Shown in pieces: positions 25,955-34,293 of a stretch of 64,000 nucleotides of DNA (positions are counted from its first letter, which is position 1; each line of letters starts with the position of its first letter). The notes under the pieces were generated by a model. The model had not been told where the DNA came from. It searched no databases and worked only from the letters and a program-made list of their open reading frames with translations. Source of the DNA: Cytophagaceae bacterium (GTDB lineage: Bacteria; Bacteroidota; Bacteroidia; Cytophagales; JAIYAX01); contig JAIYAX010000025.1 in NCBI GenBank assembly GCA_027488815.1, positions 1 to 64,000 of the forward strand, written 5' to 3'. A program made the position numbers and the translations under genes.

Positions 25955-27379
25955 TTAAACTTCCTGTCCCTCAGGAATTTTGTAGTCAAAAAGGCACTTT
26001 TCTTTGATTGCCTTGCTCACTTTGGCTGGCACTTTTTCTTCCCAACCGCCTTTGCCTTGCTGAATTCGGCTTAATACATCATCTGAGATGATGGAGAGTA
26101 TGTCCAGTCTTGCATTTTGTATATCTTCGATTTTGTTGTTGGCATGCATATGTTCGTAAAGCTTGATCAGTTTGTCAGAGACTTCCATGGTTTTTGAAGT
26201 AATGACGGCTCCTGTTTTGGGATCAAGTGCAGGATACACATACAGCTTCACGTTATGGCCAAACAAGTGTCCAAAAGCCTCCAGTATGCCTCCTTTTAGA
26301 TTTTGATAATAGCTTTCGTTAAAAATACTAATCAGGTTAAAGACCCCAAGTATAATTCCGATCTTCCTTTTTCGGGTAAAGGAAGTGAGGTAATTGACCA
26401 GCTTGTAATACTCATAATAATTTGAAATCATTACATTTTGACCCATGGAGCAAAGGATGTCCACTCGATTTAGAAAGTCTTTGTCTCTGATTTCGTCATT
26501 GTCAATTTTCAAATCCTGCAGCGTTAACTCTACTAGGATCGAAATGTTTTTTTTCTCCACATCGGGCTCATTTTTGTATTGTCTGAACCCTTTGATGATC
26601 ATGTCTACATTCACCAAAGTTACCGGTCGGAACCGACCTCTGATAACGAGTATATTTTTTCGATAAAGAGCTTCTGATGGCTGGAGTACATTACCATCCG
26701 GGCCAAACATGGCAGCTTTGGTGAGGCCATTTTTAACCAGCTTCAATGAGAGAAGTCTGTTGTCAACTTCATCAAAATCAGGCCCTTTCAGGCGCATCAT
26801 ATCGATCTCCACACTCCCCGGATACAGGTTGTCAAGCAGAGAGTTCATCATTGTTTCAGCATCCTGATTTAAATAGTAGCAGGCATAGATCAGATTAACC
26901 CCTACTGTGCCTATTGCTTCTTGCTGACGTATGTTGTCGCCGTCATGCAGGTAGATATGCAAGATGCACTCATTCCAAGGACCGTGAGAACGAAGTTGGA
27001 ATCGAAGCCCAATCCAGCCATGCCCCTGATTAGTTTTTTGAAAATTAAGTGCCTCTACAGTGTTGGCAAAAGCAAAGAATTTTGAAGCTGAGGCACGGTG
27101 AACGAGCCGTTCTTCAAGCAACTCATATTCGTGATCAAGCATAAGTTGAAGTCTGGACTCGCAGACATATCGTTCACTTTTCCCATAAATGGCATCACTG
27201 AAGGACATGTCATAAGCTGACATGGTTTTGGCAATGGTTCCCGAGGCTCCTCCTGCCTTGAAAAAATTAGCTGCTACTTCCTGTCCTGCACCGATCTCAG
27301 CAAAGGAGCCATACACCGCAGTATCTAAATTGACTCTCAGGGCTTTTTCCTTGGTGCTTAAAATCCGATCGCTAAACAT
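25955..27379 (-). CDS. Conserved Bacteroidota protein of unknown function
   Basis: A 474-aa soluble protein with no signal peptide or membrane segment. The N-terminal block (residues 1-70: RILSTKEKALRVNLD, YGSFAEIGAGQEVAANFF, GGASGTIAKTMSAYDM, FSDAIYGK) looks very strongly conserved and matches a family that I recall only in Bacteroidota, where annotations vary and include nicotinate-nucleotide adenylyltransferase. I see no (H/T)xGH nucleotidyltransferase motif, so I do not adopt that name. The middle has LRSHGPWNECILHIYLHD and a late YYEYYKLVNYL helix. It is first in an operon with the exported protein gene and diverges from metG. Confidence 0.7.
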   Translation of the reverse strand: MFSDRILSTKEKALRVNLDTAVYGSFAEIGAGQEVAANFFKAGGASGTIAKTMSAYDMSFSDAIYGKSERYVCESRLQLMLDHEYELLEERLVHRASASKFFAFANTVEALNFQKTNQGHGWIGLRFQLRSHGPWNECILHIYLHDGDNIRQQEAIGTVGVNLIYACYYLNQDAETMMNSLLDNLYPGSVEIDMMRLKGPDFDEVDNRLLSLKLVKNGLTKAAMFGPDGNVLQPSEALYRKNILVIRGRFRPVTLVNVDMIIKGFRQYKNEPDVEKKNISILVELTLQDLKIDNDEIRDKDFLNRVDILCSMGQNVMISNYYEYYKLVNYLTSFTRKRKIGIILGVFNLISIFNESYYQNLKGGILEAFGHLFGHNVKLYVYPALDPKTGAVITSKTMEVSDKLIKLYEHMHANNKIEDIQNARLDILSIISDDVLSRIQQGKGGWEEKVPAKVSKAIKEKCLFDYKIPEGQEV

Positions 27380-27533
27380 GGTTCTGGTTGTCTTGAACGA
27401 TTTGAAATGTTCAAATACTGTGCAAATTACGAATTGCTAACGCTCCTCTTGGTAATTTGTTGCATTCTTTGGCACATAAGCCGGGATTATTTCATCCCTT
27501 TTGATTGCCTAACTTGCGTCCTAAATCTTAAGC

Positions 27534-29624
27534 ATGCCATCGAGCTTTAAACGCACTACGGTTACCGCTGCGTTGCCCTATGCAAATGGGCCACTCCATA
27601 TCGGTCATTTGGCCGGGTGCTATATCCCCGCTGATATTTATGTACGCTACCTTCGTTCACAAGGGGAGGAGGTACTCTTTATTTGCGGGTCAGATGAACA
27701 CGGTGTAGCCATTACCATCAAGGCCAGGAAAGAGGGGCTGAGTCCTCAACAATTGGTCGATCAATACCACCGTTTGATGAAGGAGACCTTTCGGTCTTTT
27801 GATGTGTCTTTTGATTGGTATTCCCGCACCTCATCAGCTATACATCACGAAACGGCTTCCGAATTTTTTAGTCATATCGCTACCCATAGTGATGCGTTGG
27901 TAAAGAAGGAAACCATGCAGTTTTATGATGAGCAGGAGCAACAATTTCTCGCTGATCGATACATTGAAGGGACCTGCCCGGTATGTGCTTACCCTAAAGC
28001 TTATGGTGATCAGTGTGAAAATTGCGGATCTACTTTGAGTCCATCAGACTTGATAGACCCTGTTTCGAAACTTTCAGGTACAAAACCAGTCAGGAAAGAA
28101 ACAAGCCATTGGTTTCTGGCGTTGGATAAGTATACAGATTGGCTGAAAGATTATGTGCTCAATCAACATTCGGATTGGAAAACCAATGTTTTAGGGCAAT
28201 GCCGATCCTGGTTGGAAAGTGGAGAAGGCCTTCAGCCAAGATCCATGACAAGGGATATGGATTGGGGTGTGAAAGTCCCGTCTATGCTCTCTGGATCAGA
28301 GGGGAAAGTGTTATATGTATGGTTTGATGCGCCAATTGGGTATATATCCGCCACGAAAGAGTGGGCTATCGACGCTGGTAAAGATTGGAGACCCTGGTGG
28401 CAGTCAGTAGATACACGTTTGATACACTTCATTGGAAAAGACAATATCGTCTTTCACTGCATCATCTTTCCGGTCATTTTAAAGACACATGGAGACTTCA
28501 TTTTACCTGATCAGGTACCGGCCAATGAATTTCTGAACCTGGAAGGTCAGAAGATCTCCACCTCTCGAAACTGGGCGGTTTGGGCTCATGAATACCTGAC
28601 TGATTTCCCTGGTATGCAGGATGTACTCCGATATGTGCTAACGGCAAATGCTCCTGAAACCAAAGACAATGATTTCACCTGGAAGGAATTCCAGACCAGA
28701 AACAACAGCGAGTTGGTGGCCATCCTTGGCAATTTTATCAACAGGGTGATGGTACTTTGTCACAAGTATTATGAGGGTAAAGTTCCTGTTGAACAAAGAG
28801 AATTTGTGGCTGAAATGCCCATCACTCAAGAACTGTGGCAGAACGTAAACCAGGAACTGAAGGCGATGGATAAGAACCTGAGAGGCTTTAAGTTCCGGGA
28901 TGCACTGGCATGTTGGATGAACATCGCCAGACTGGGAAACAAATACCTGACAGAACTTGAGCCATGGAAAAAGTACAAAGCAGGTGAAGAGAATGCTGAA
29001 GTTGCAGGGATATTATGTGTATGCCTGGAAATTACCGCTATTCTTTCTGCCAATGGGGAGCACTTTTTACCAAGAACATGTGCTAAAATCAACCAAATGC
29101 TTTCACTAGAAAGTCAGGTTCTTAGAACTGAAAACATAGGAAAACCTTTATTTACCTCAGGACATCAACTCGGCACAGCAGAGATTTTGTTCCGTAAAAT
29201 TGAAGATGAGGAAATTAACCAACAGACCGATAAGTTGAAAATGATGAGCGAAGTATCCAAAACCGAAGAAAAATCTGATAAGGAAGCCAATAAGAAGCAA
29301 ATATCGTATGACCATTTTGCCCAGCTGGAACTAAAGACCGCAAGAGTAATCGCTGCTGAAAGGGTTCCAAAGACCGATAAATTGCTCAAAATCACCCTGG
29401 ATGCTGGGGAAACTGAACTACGTACAGTAGTCAGTGGCATTGCAATGTCCTATACTCCTGAAGAAATCATCGGCAAAGAAGTGATGCTGTTGGCTAACCT
29501 TGAGCCAAGAAATATTCGGGGTATTACTTCCCATGGGATGTTGTTACTTGCGGAAGATGAGAATGGTAAGCTTGCCTTTATGAGCCCTGAGCGGAGCCTG
29601 GGCCCGGGTAACAAGATCAGTTAG
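27534..29624 (+). CDS. metG: Methionyl-tRNA synthetase with C-terminal tRNA-binding domain
   Basis: A 696-aa class I aminoacyl-tRNA synthetase that charges tRNA-Met and initiator tRNA. The HIGH motif is PLHIGHLAG near residue 21, the zinc-binding cysteines are in CPVCAYPKAYGDQCENC near 148, and the KMSKS-type motif is KISTS near 341. An anticodon-binding helical domain follows. Residues 595-696 form an EMAP/Trbp111-type OB fold (FAQLELKTARVIAAERVP, GMLLLAEDENG), which usually also dimerises the enzyme. The first ATG is used. Its TAG stop overlaps the pth stop (TTAG). Confidence 0.97.
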   Translation: MPSSFKRTTVTAALPYANGPLHIGHLAGCYIPADIYVRYLRSQGEEVLFICGSDEHGVAITIKARKEGLSPQQLVDQYHRLMKETFRSFDVSFDWYSRTSSAIHHETASEFFSHIATHSDALVKKETMQFYDEQEQQFLADRYIEGTCPVCAYPKAYGDQCENCGSTLSPSDLIDPVSKLSGTKPVRKETSHWFLALDKYTDWLKDYVLNQHSDWKTNVLGQCRSWLESGEGLQPRSMTRDMDWGVKVPSMLSGSEGKVLYVWFDAPIGYISATKEWAIDAGKDWRPWWQSVDTRLIHFIGKDNIVFHCIIFPVILKTHGDFILPDQVPANEFLNLEGQKISTSRNWAVWAHEYLTDFPGMQDVLRYVLTANAPETKDNDFTWKEFQTRNNSELVAILGNFINRVMVLCHKYYEGKVPVEQREFVAEMPITQELWQNVNQELKAMDKNLRGFKFRDALACWMNIARLGNKYLTELEPWKKYKAGEENAEVAGILCVCLEITAILSANGEHFLPRTCAKINQMLSLESQVLRTENIGKPLFTSGHQLGTAEILFRKIEDEEINQQTDKLKMMSEVSKTEEKSDKEANKKQISYDHFAQLELKTARVIAAERVPKTDKLLKITLDAGETELRTVVSGIAMSYTPEEIIGKEVMLLANLEPRNIRGITSHGMLLLAEDENGKLAFMSPERSLGPGNKIS

Positions 29625-30184
29625 CCGTTGTACTTATTCATGGCCTGATCTGCACCCTCAAGTGCGAAACTGAGGGTTTGGTCGGCTGCTTTTTCAATGA
29701 ATAAAGGCAGGCTTATTTGCTCATCAGGGCTGAAATTTCCCAAAACATAATCTACCTGCCTGCCTTTTGCAAAATCACTCCCCACTCCAAACCTCAGCCT
29801 ATGGTACTGATGGGATTGCAAGTGTTCTTCGATGCTTTTTAAACCATTATGACCTCCGCTGCTTCCCTGCTTTTTAAGCCTGAGTGATCCAAAGGGTAAG
29901 GCGATATCATCAGTAATCACCAATAAGTTTTCTACAGGAATTTTCTCCTGACTGAGCCAATGCTGAATGGCTTTCCCACTTAAGTTCATAAAGGTGGTAG
30001 GCTTGATCAACCAAAGGCTTTTACCTCGGGTTCGTAGTTCGCAGGAAAATGCCAATCGGCCGGTTTCAAATGAAATACCCTGCCTTCGGGCCAACTCTTC
30101 TACCACTTTGAACCCAATATTATGCCTGGTCTCCTTGTATTCCGGGCCTATGTTCCCAAGTCCTGCTATGAGATACTTTGTCAT
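29621..30184 (-). CDS. pth: Peptidyl-tRNA hydrolase
   Basis: A 187-aa enzyme that recycles tRNA from dropped-off peptidyl-tRNAs. The Pth signature GLGNIGPEYKETRHNIGF carries the conserved Asn and the catalytic His near residue 22. KPTTFMNLSG and ITDDIALPFGSLRLKKQGSSGGHNGLKS complete the active site. The length matches the family. A terminator (30193-30222) lies just before its start, so it is probably read from its own promoter or by read-through from rplY. Confidence 0.97.
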   Translation of the reverse strand: MTKYLIAGLGNIGPEYKETRHNIGFKVVEELARRQGISFETGRLAFSCELRTRGKSLWLIKPTTFMNLSGKAIQHWLSQEKIPVENLLVITDDIALPFGSLRLKKQGSSGGHNGLKSIEEHLQSHQYHRLRFGVGSDFAKGRQVDYVLGNFSPDEQISLPLFIEKAADQTLSFALEGADQAMNKYNG

Positions 30185-30192
30185 TTCTGCTT

Positions 30193-30222
30193 AAAAAAAA
30201 AGTCCTGCTTGCACAGGACTTT
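30193..30222 (-). terminator. Intrinsic terminator after rplY
   Basis: On the minus strand an AAGTCCTG stem, a loop of about 6 nt and CAGGACTT are followed by a run of T. It sits 24 nt downstream of the rplY stop and 9 nt before the pth start codon, separating prs-rplY from pth. Confidence 0.8.
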
Positions 30223-30245
30223 GATGAAACAACATATGCATAAGA

Positions 30246-30818
30246 TTAAGCTTCGCCTTCAGTTTTGCCTTTGAGAGCTCTTGGAATCTCGATGGTAGCC
30301 ACCGTTACTAATTTACTGTTCAAGATCACAAAATCTTTTTGAGGGATTTCACCCACTCTGATTGATTTACCCAGATCAAGATCAGAAACATTGAGCTCTA
30401 CGAAGTCAGGCAGATCTTTAGGTAATGCCTTAACTTTCACTTTGCGAAGTTTTTGAACCAATTTTCCACCTTTCAAAACGCCGGCAGCACTACCGGTGAG
30501 CTTTATGGGTATTTCCATTTTAACGGGTTTCTTATCTGATACTTCCATGAAGTCAGCATGCAGCAGCATGTCTGAAACCGGATGAAATTGAACCTCCTGT
30601 AGGATGGAGATATGCTTTGAGCCTTCGATATTCACCTCTACAAGATGTGCATTTGGAGTGTATACCACCTCTCGGAAAAGGATAGCAGGTACTTCAAAAT
30701 GGACTTGCTCTTTACCTCCGTAAAGTACACAAGGTACATTACCCTTTTCTCTTACGGATTTAGAGTCTGATTTACCGAGATTCGCTCTTTTAAACCCTAC
30801 AATCTCTACTGTTTTCAT
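30246..30818 (-). CDS. rplY: 50S ribosomal protein L25 (long, CTC/TL5 form)
   Basis: A 190-aa 5S rRNA-binding protein. The N-terminal L25 domain (residues 1-90) has GFKRANLGKSDSKSVREKG, VPCVLYGG and LQEVQFHPVSDMLLHADF. The C-terminal TL5/CTC extension (95-180) has IPIKLTGSAAGVLKGG and LPDFVELNVSDLDLGKSIRV. This two-domain form is the usual one outside gamma-proteobacteria. It lies 11 nt after prs and is presumably co-transcribed with it; the prs-rplY-pth order is common in bacteria. Confidence 0.96.
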   Translation of the reverse strand: MKTVEIVGFKRANLGKSDSKSVREKGNVPCVLYGGKEQVHFEVPAILFREVVYTPNAHLVEVNIEGSKHISILQEVQFHPVSDMLLHADFMEVSDKKPVKMEIPIKLTGSAAGVLKGGKLVQKLRKVKVKALPKDLPDFVELNVSDLDLGKSIRVGEIPQKDFVILNSKLVTVATIEIPRALKGKTEGEA

Positions 30819-30829
30819 GTTGATTTTTG

Positions 30830-31774
30830 TTAAATGAATAATGAACTGATGGATTCCCTGTTGTGAATTTTATCAATGGCCTGAGCAAACAGGGGTGCTA
30901 CAGACAATACTTTGATTTTGCTGCTTTCTTTTTTCAATGGGATGGTATCTGAAACAACTAACTCAAGGAGTGGGCTGTTTTCAATGTTCTCATACGCTTT
31001 TCCGGATAATACAGGGTGAGTACAAACAGCTCTTACACTTTTGGCACCCTTGTCCATGATGATTTGTGCGGCCTTGCTGATGGTCCCGGCAGTATCTGCC
31101 AGATCATCAACCAGAATAACATTCAAGCCTTCAACATCACCTATTACTTGCATACTGGCAATTTCATTTGCTCTGGGGCGGTGCTTGTCGCAGACCACAA
31201 TGTCTGAATTGAAATACTTGGCATAACTTCTGGCACGTGCCACGCCACCCACATCAGGGGATGCAAAAACGACATTTTCAAGCTCCAGACTTTTTAGATA
31301 AGGAACAAAAACACCTGACCCGTATAAGTGGTCTACAGGGAAGTCAAAAAAACCTTGAATTTGGCCTGCGTGCAGATCGCAGGTCATCAAACGGGTTGCT
31401 CCTGCTGCACTAAGCATATTGGCAACCAACTTAGCCGCAATAGCCACTCTGGGCCGGTCTTTACGATCCTGGCGAGCATATCCGAAGTATGGGATAATGA
31501 CCGTGATGTAGTGTGCTGAAGCCCTGCGTGCGGCATCAATCATGAGCAGAAGCTCCATGATGTTATCAGCAGGAGGGAAGGTTGACTGAATGATAAAGAT
31601 GTCGTTCCCCCGGATAGATTCATTGTAGCTTACAGAAAGTTCCCCATCGCTAAAACGGGTGCTGGTAAAATCTCCCAAGGGCTTACCATAATGCTTGGCA
31701 ATTAACTCAGCGAGATTTTCAGATGCCGTTCCGGCAAACAATTTTACATCTTCAACTCCTGTGAACTTTCCCAT
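30830..31774 (-). CDS. prs: Ribose-phosphate pyrophosphokinase
   Basis: A 314-aa class I PRPP synthetase. It makes 5-phosphoribosyl diphosphate from ribose-5-phosphate and ATP for nucleotide, histidine and NAD synthesis. Motifs are RGNDIFIIQSTFPPADNIME near 50, the flexible-loop/ATP region YARQDRK near 95, CDLHAGQIQGFFDFPVDHL near 125 and the PRPP-binding loop VDDLADTAGT near 217. It begins 49 nt downstream of tRNA-Gln, with a hairpin and T-run directly before the start codon and no promoter seen between. Confidence 0.97.
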   Translation of the reverse strand: MGKFTGVEDVKLFAGTASENLAELIAKHYGKPLGDFTSTRFSDGELSVSYNESIRGNDIFIIQSTFPPADNIMELLLMIDAARRASAHYITVIIPYFGYARQDRKDRPRVAIAAKLVANMLSAAGATRLMTCDLHAGQIQGFFDFPVDHLYGSGVFVPYLKSLELENVVFASPDVGGVARARSYAKYFNSDIVVCDKHRPRANEIASMQVIGDVEGLNVILVDDLADTAGTISKAAQIIMDKGAKSVRAVCTHPVLSGKAYENIENSPLLELVVSDTIPLKKESSKIKVLSVAPLFAQAIDKIHNRESISSLFI

Positions 31775-31778
31775 TGGT

Positions 31779-31813
31779 TTTTAAAAACTATCCCGACCAC
31801 GAAGGATCGGGAT
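31779..31813 (-). terminator. Hairpin plus T-run between tRNA-Gln and prs
   Basis: On the minus strand ATCCCGA(t)CC, a TTCGT loop and GGTCGGGAT are followed by AGTTTTT. It lies 9 nt after the tRNA 3' end and ends 4 nt before the prs ATG. It could terminate the tRNA transcript or attenuate prs. Confidence 0.65.
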
Positions 31814-31822
31814 TTAATTTTG

Positions 31823-31895
31823 TTGTCCGACTAGGGCTCGAACCTAGACTCTTCTGAACCAAAATCAGACGTGTTGCCAGTTACACTATCGGACA
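31823..31895 (-). tRNA. tRNA-Gln (anticodon TTG)
   Basis: A 73-nt cloverleaf on the minus strand. The acceptor arm TGTCCGA pairs with TCGGACA. The anticodon stem TCTGA/TCAGA encloses the loop TTTTGGT, so the anticodon is TTG (Gln). The T-arm contains GGTTCGAGCCC. CCA is not encoded: the discriminator A is followed by CAA. Confidence 0.95.
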
Positions 31896-31916
31896 ATGAC
31901 CGTTAAAAACGGAGTG

Positions 31917-31945
31917 CAAAAGTAATGCTTCTCTTGGATTGCAAA
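31917..31945 (-). promoter_or_regulatory. Promoter of tRNA-Gln
   Basis: On the minus strand TTTG (31945-31942), 17 nt, then TACTTTTG (31924-31917), a perfect -7. The tRNA begins 21 nt downstream. The spacing is at the short end for Bacteroidota promoters. Confidence 0.6.
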
Positions 31946-31970
31946 AAGGGCTGATGAAATTTTTATACAA

Positions 31971-34199
31971 TTACACAGTGCTGACCAATCCAAGCCTTTG
32001 TTCTAAAGATTGATCATAAATCGATTTGATCTCATCTATGCCAAATGAGAACAATCCTTCAGCCTCCATTCGATGGTATACAGTATGACCAATTAAATGA
32101 AATGCCTGTCCAGACTGCTTCAAATGAGACTCTACTTTTAACTGTTGATCCGATTTAACAGACACAATTGCTCGGCTTTGTGCTTCACCGAAAAGAAAGG
32201 CATCAGGGCGAACTCCGGATGGCACATTTATTTTAAATCCTATTTCTTTTTCAAAACTACACTCCGCAAGTGCAGCCCAAAGTCCACCGTCGGAAACATC
32301 CTGAGCATTGGATACCATCCGGTGATCAATTAAACTCAGTATGGTTTTTTGCAACTTAATCTCTTTGCCAAGCTCAAATTCAGGTGCAGGACTACCTTTA
32401 ATGTTATGCCAACTGTACAGGTATTCGCTGCAAGCAAGGTCTTCGCTAAGGTCACCTAGCAGGTAGATCAGTTCCCCATCAGATTTAAAGCTGATGGTTG
32501 TAAAATTTTTATCGTTTTCCAACAGTCCGATCATGCCTATGGTAGGCGTAGGGAATACAGGCCCACTTTCAGACTGATTGTAAAAGCTCACATTACCCCC
32601 GGTTACAGGTGTTTCAAGGGCTTCGCAAGCCGCTTTCATCCCTTTGATAGCACCGACGAATTGCCAATAAACCTCCGGGTTGTAAGGGTTGCCAAAGTTG
32701 AGGCAATTGGTGACTGCCAGAGGCACACCTCCGGAGCACACAATGTTTCTTGCGGCTTCTGCCACAGCGATGGAGCAGCCTTTTTCAGGGTCGGCGTGCA
32801 CATAGCGACTATTGCAATCAACAGACATGGCCACAGCTTTTTGAGTGCCTTTAATCTTGACAACGGAGGCAGCTGATCTTTCTGAACTATTCATGTTGAT
32901 CGTGCCTACCATGGAGTCATACTGTTCGTAAACCCATTTTTTTGAAGCGATATTGGGATGACTAATGATGAAACGGGCAACTTCGGCATAGTCTGTTGGC
33001 TCAGGAACCAGCTTATTTTGAAACTTCTTGTATTCCTGATAGTATGCAGGCTCTTTCCACTCTCTATGGTAAACAGGAGCGCCACCACCCAAAACAAGAG
33101 AGTGCGCAGGTACCTCGGCTTCAAGTTTATCTTTCATGAAAAAACGAAGCTGGCCACCCTTGGTCACCACTCCAATCTGACTGCAATTGAGGTCCCAGCG
33201 CTGAAAAATGGAAATGACCTTTTGTTCATTGCCTTTTTTCACCACCAAAAGCATCCTTTCCTGAGACTCACTTAGCAATAATTCCCAGGCTTTCATATTC
33301 GGCTGTCGGGTAGGTACCTTATCCAGCCAAATATCCATCCCATGTTCGCCTTTGGCGCTCATCTCAGAAGTCGAGCAAATGATCCCTGCTGCACCCATAT
33401 CCTGAATGCCAATGACATCTCCGGTAGCTATCACCTCAAGGGTGGCTTCCAGCAAGAGTTTTTCCTGAAAAGGGTCACCAACCTGAACTGCCGGGAGGTC
33501 TTCAGCGGAGTCTTTGGAAATATCCTTAGAAGCAAAGGCAGCACCCAAAATTCCGTCTTTTCCGGTAGCTGAGCCAACAATGAAAACAGGATTTCCTTCA
33601 CCGTATGAAATGGCTTTGGCCACCTTTCCTTTTTCCACCAATCCGGCTGAAAAGGCATTGACCAGAATATTGGTTTGAAATGACTCATCAAAGAATACTT
33701 CTCCACCCACAGTAGGCACCCCGAAAGCGTTCCCGTAATCACCAATTCCTTTCACGACACCCTTGATAAGATGCCTGGTATTCTCGTTTTCGGGCAATCC
33801 AAACCTCAAGGAGTTAAGTTGTGCAATAGGTCTTGCACCCATCGTAAATATATCTCGGTTGATACCACCCACGCCGGTAGCAGCACCTTGATAAGGTTCT
33901 ATGGCAGAAGGGTGATTATGTGATTCAATTTTAAAACTCATGGCTAAATCATCTCCGATGTCCACCAGGCCTGCGTTTTCTTCCCCTGCTTTGGCCAGCA
34001 TTCTGGGTGAGTCTTTGGGCAGTGTCTTGAGCCAGACAATGGAGTTTTTGTAGCTACAATGCTCGCTCCACATGCCTGAATAAATACATAGCTCAGTAAA
34101 ATTTGGCTTTCGCCCTAGTATTTCTACAATATGATTGTATTCTTCTGGCCTCAGACCAAGCTTAGAGGCAGTTTCGGAGGTAGGGAGTAGGTCTTCCAA
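31971..34199 (-). CDS. purL: Phosphoribosylformylglycinamidine synthase subunit PurL (small type)
   Basis: A 742-aa purine-synthesis enzyme. It converts FGAR, glutamine-derived ammonia and ATP to FGAM, working with separate PurS and PurQ subunits that are not in this window. Blocks are IYSGMWSEHCSYKNS near 40, KIESHNHPSAIEPYQGAATGVGG near 90, DMGAAGIICSTSEMS near 267 and TGGNVSFYNQS near 538. The length matches the Bacillus-type small PurL, not the 1300-aa fused form. The start is a TTG; the next ATG is 42 codons inside the conserved domain. A -7 element lies 17 nt upstream. Confidence 0.96.
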   Translation of the reverse strand: MEDLLPTSETASKLGLRPEEYNHIVEILGRKPNFTELCIYSGMWSEHCSYKNSIVWLKTLPKDSPRMLAKAGEENAGLVDIGDDLAMSFKIESHNHPSAIEPYQGAATGVGGINRDIFTMGARPIAQLNSLRFGLPENENTRHLIKGVVKGIGDYGNAFGVPTVGGEVFFDESFQTNILVNAFSAGLVEKGKVAKAISYGEGNPVFIVGSATGKDGILGAAFASKDISKDSAEDLPAVQVGDPFQEKLLLEATLEVIATGDVIGIQDMGAAGIICSTSEMSAKGEHGMDIWLDKVPTRQPNMKAWELLLSESQERMLLVVKKGNEQKVISIFQRWDLNCSQIGVVTKGGQLRFFMKDKLEAEVPAHSLVLGGGAPVYHREWKEPAYYQEYKKFQNKLVPEPTDYAEVARFIISHPNIASKKWVYEQYDSMVGTINMNSSERSAASVVKIKGTQKAVAMSVDCNSRYVHADPEKGCSIAVAEAARNIVCSGGVPLAVTNCLNFGNPYNPEVYWQFVGAIKGMKAACEALETPVTGGNVSFYNQSESGPVFPTPTIGMIGLLENDKNFTTISFKSDGELIYLLGDLSEDLACSEYLYSWHNIKGSPAPEFELGKEIKLQKTILSLIDHRMVSNAQDVSDGGLWAALAECSFEKEIGFKINVPSGVRPDAFLFGEAQSRAIVSVKSDQQLKVESHLKQSGQAFHLIGHTVYHRMEAEGLFSFGIDEIKSIYDQSLEQRLGLVSTV

Positions 34200-34216
34200 T
34201 GGGAAAAAATTTAGGG

Positions 34217-34224
34217 CAAAGCTA
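34217..34224 (-). promoter_or_regulatory. Candidate -7 element for purL
   Basis: On the minus strand it reads TAGCTTTG, a perfect TAnnTTTG, 17 nt before the purL TTG start. No clear -33 is seen, because the T-run of the preceding terminator occupies that region. Confidence 0.4.
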
Positions 34225-34237
34225 CATGATTGAGCAT

Positions 34238-34268
34238 AAAAAAAACCGCAGCCTTTTGAGCTCCGGTT
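34238..34268 (-). terminator. Terminator downstream of the 295-aa lipoprotein gene
   Basis: On the minus strand an imperfect hairpin (AACCG... paired with ...CGGTT, with an inner AGC/GCT stem) is followed by eight T. It lies between the lipoprotein stop (34294) and the purL promoter. Confidence 0.7.
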
Positions 34269-34293
34269 CCTCCATTTGTTTCCTATTGATTGC

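Noticed and set aside
25955-27379. Nicotinate-nucleotide adenylyltransferase
   Set aside because: No (H/T)xGH or ISSTxxR nucleotidyltransferase motif is present, and the length does not fit.
31823-31895. Integration site of a mobile element at tRNA-Gln
   Set aside because: No duplicated tRNA 3' end, integrase or phage gene lies nearby; both flanks are core genes.
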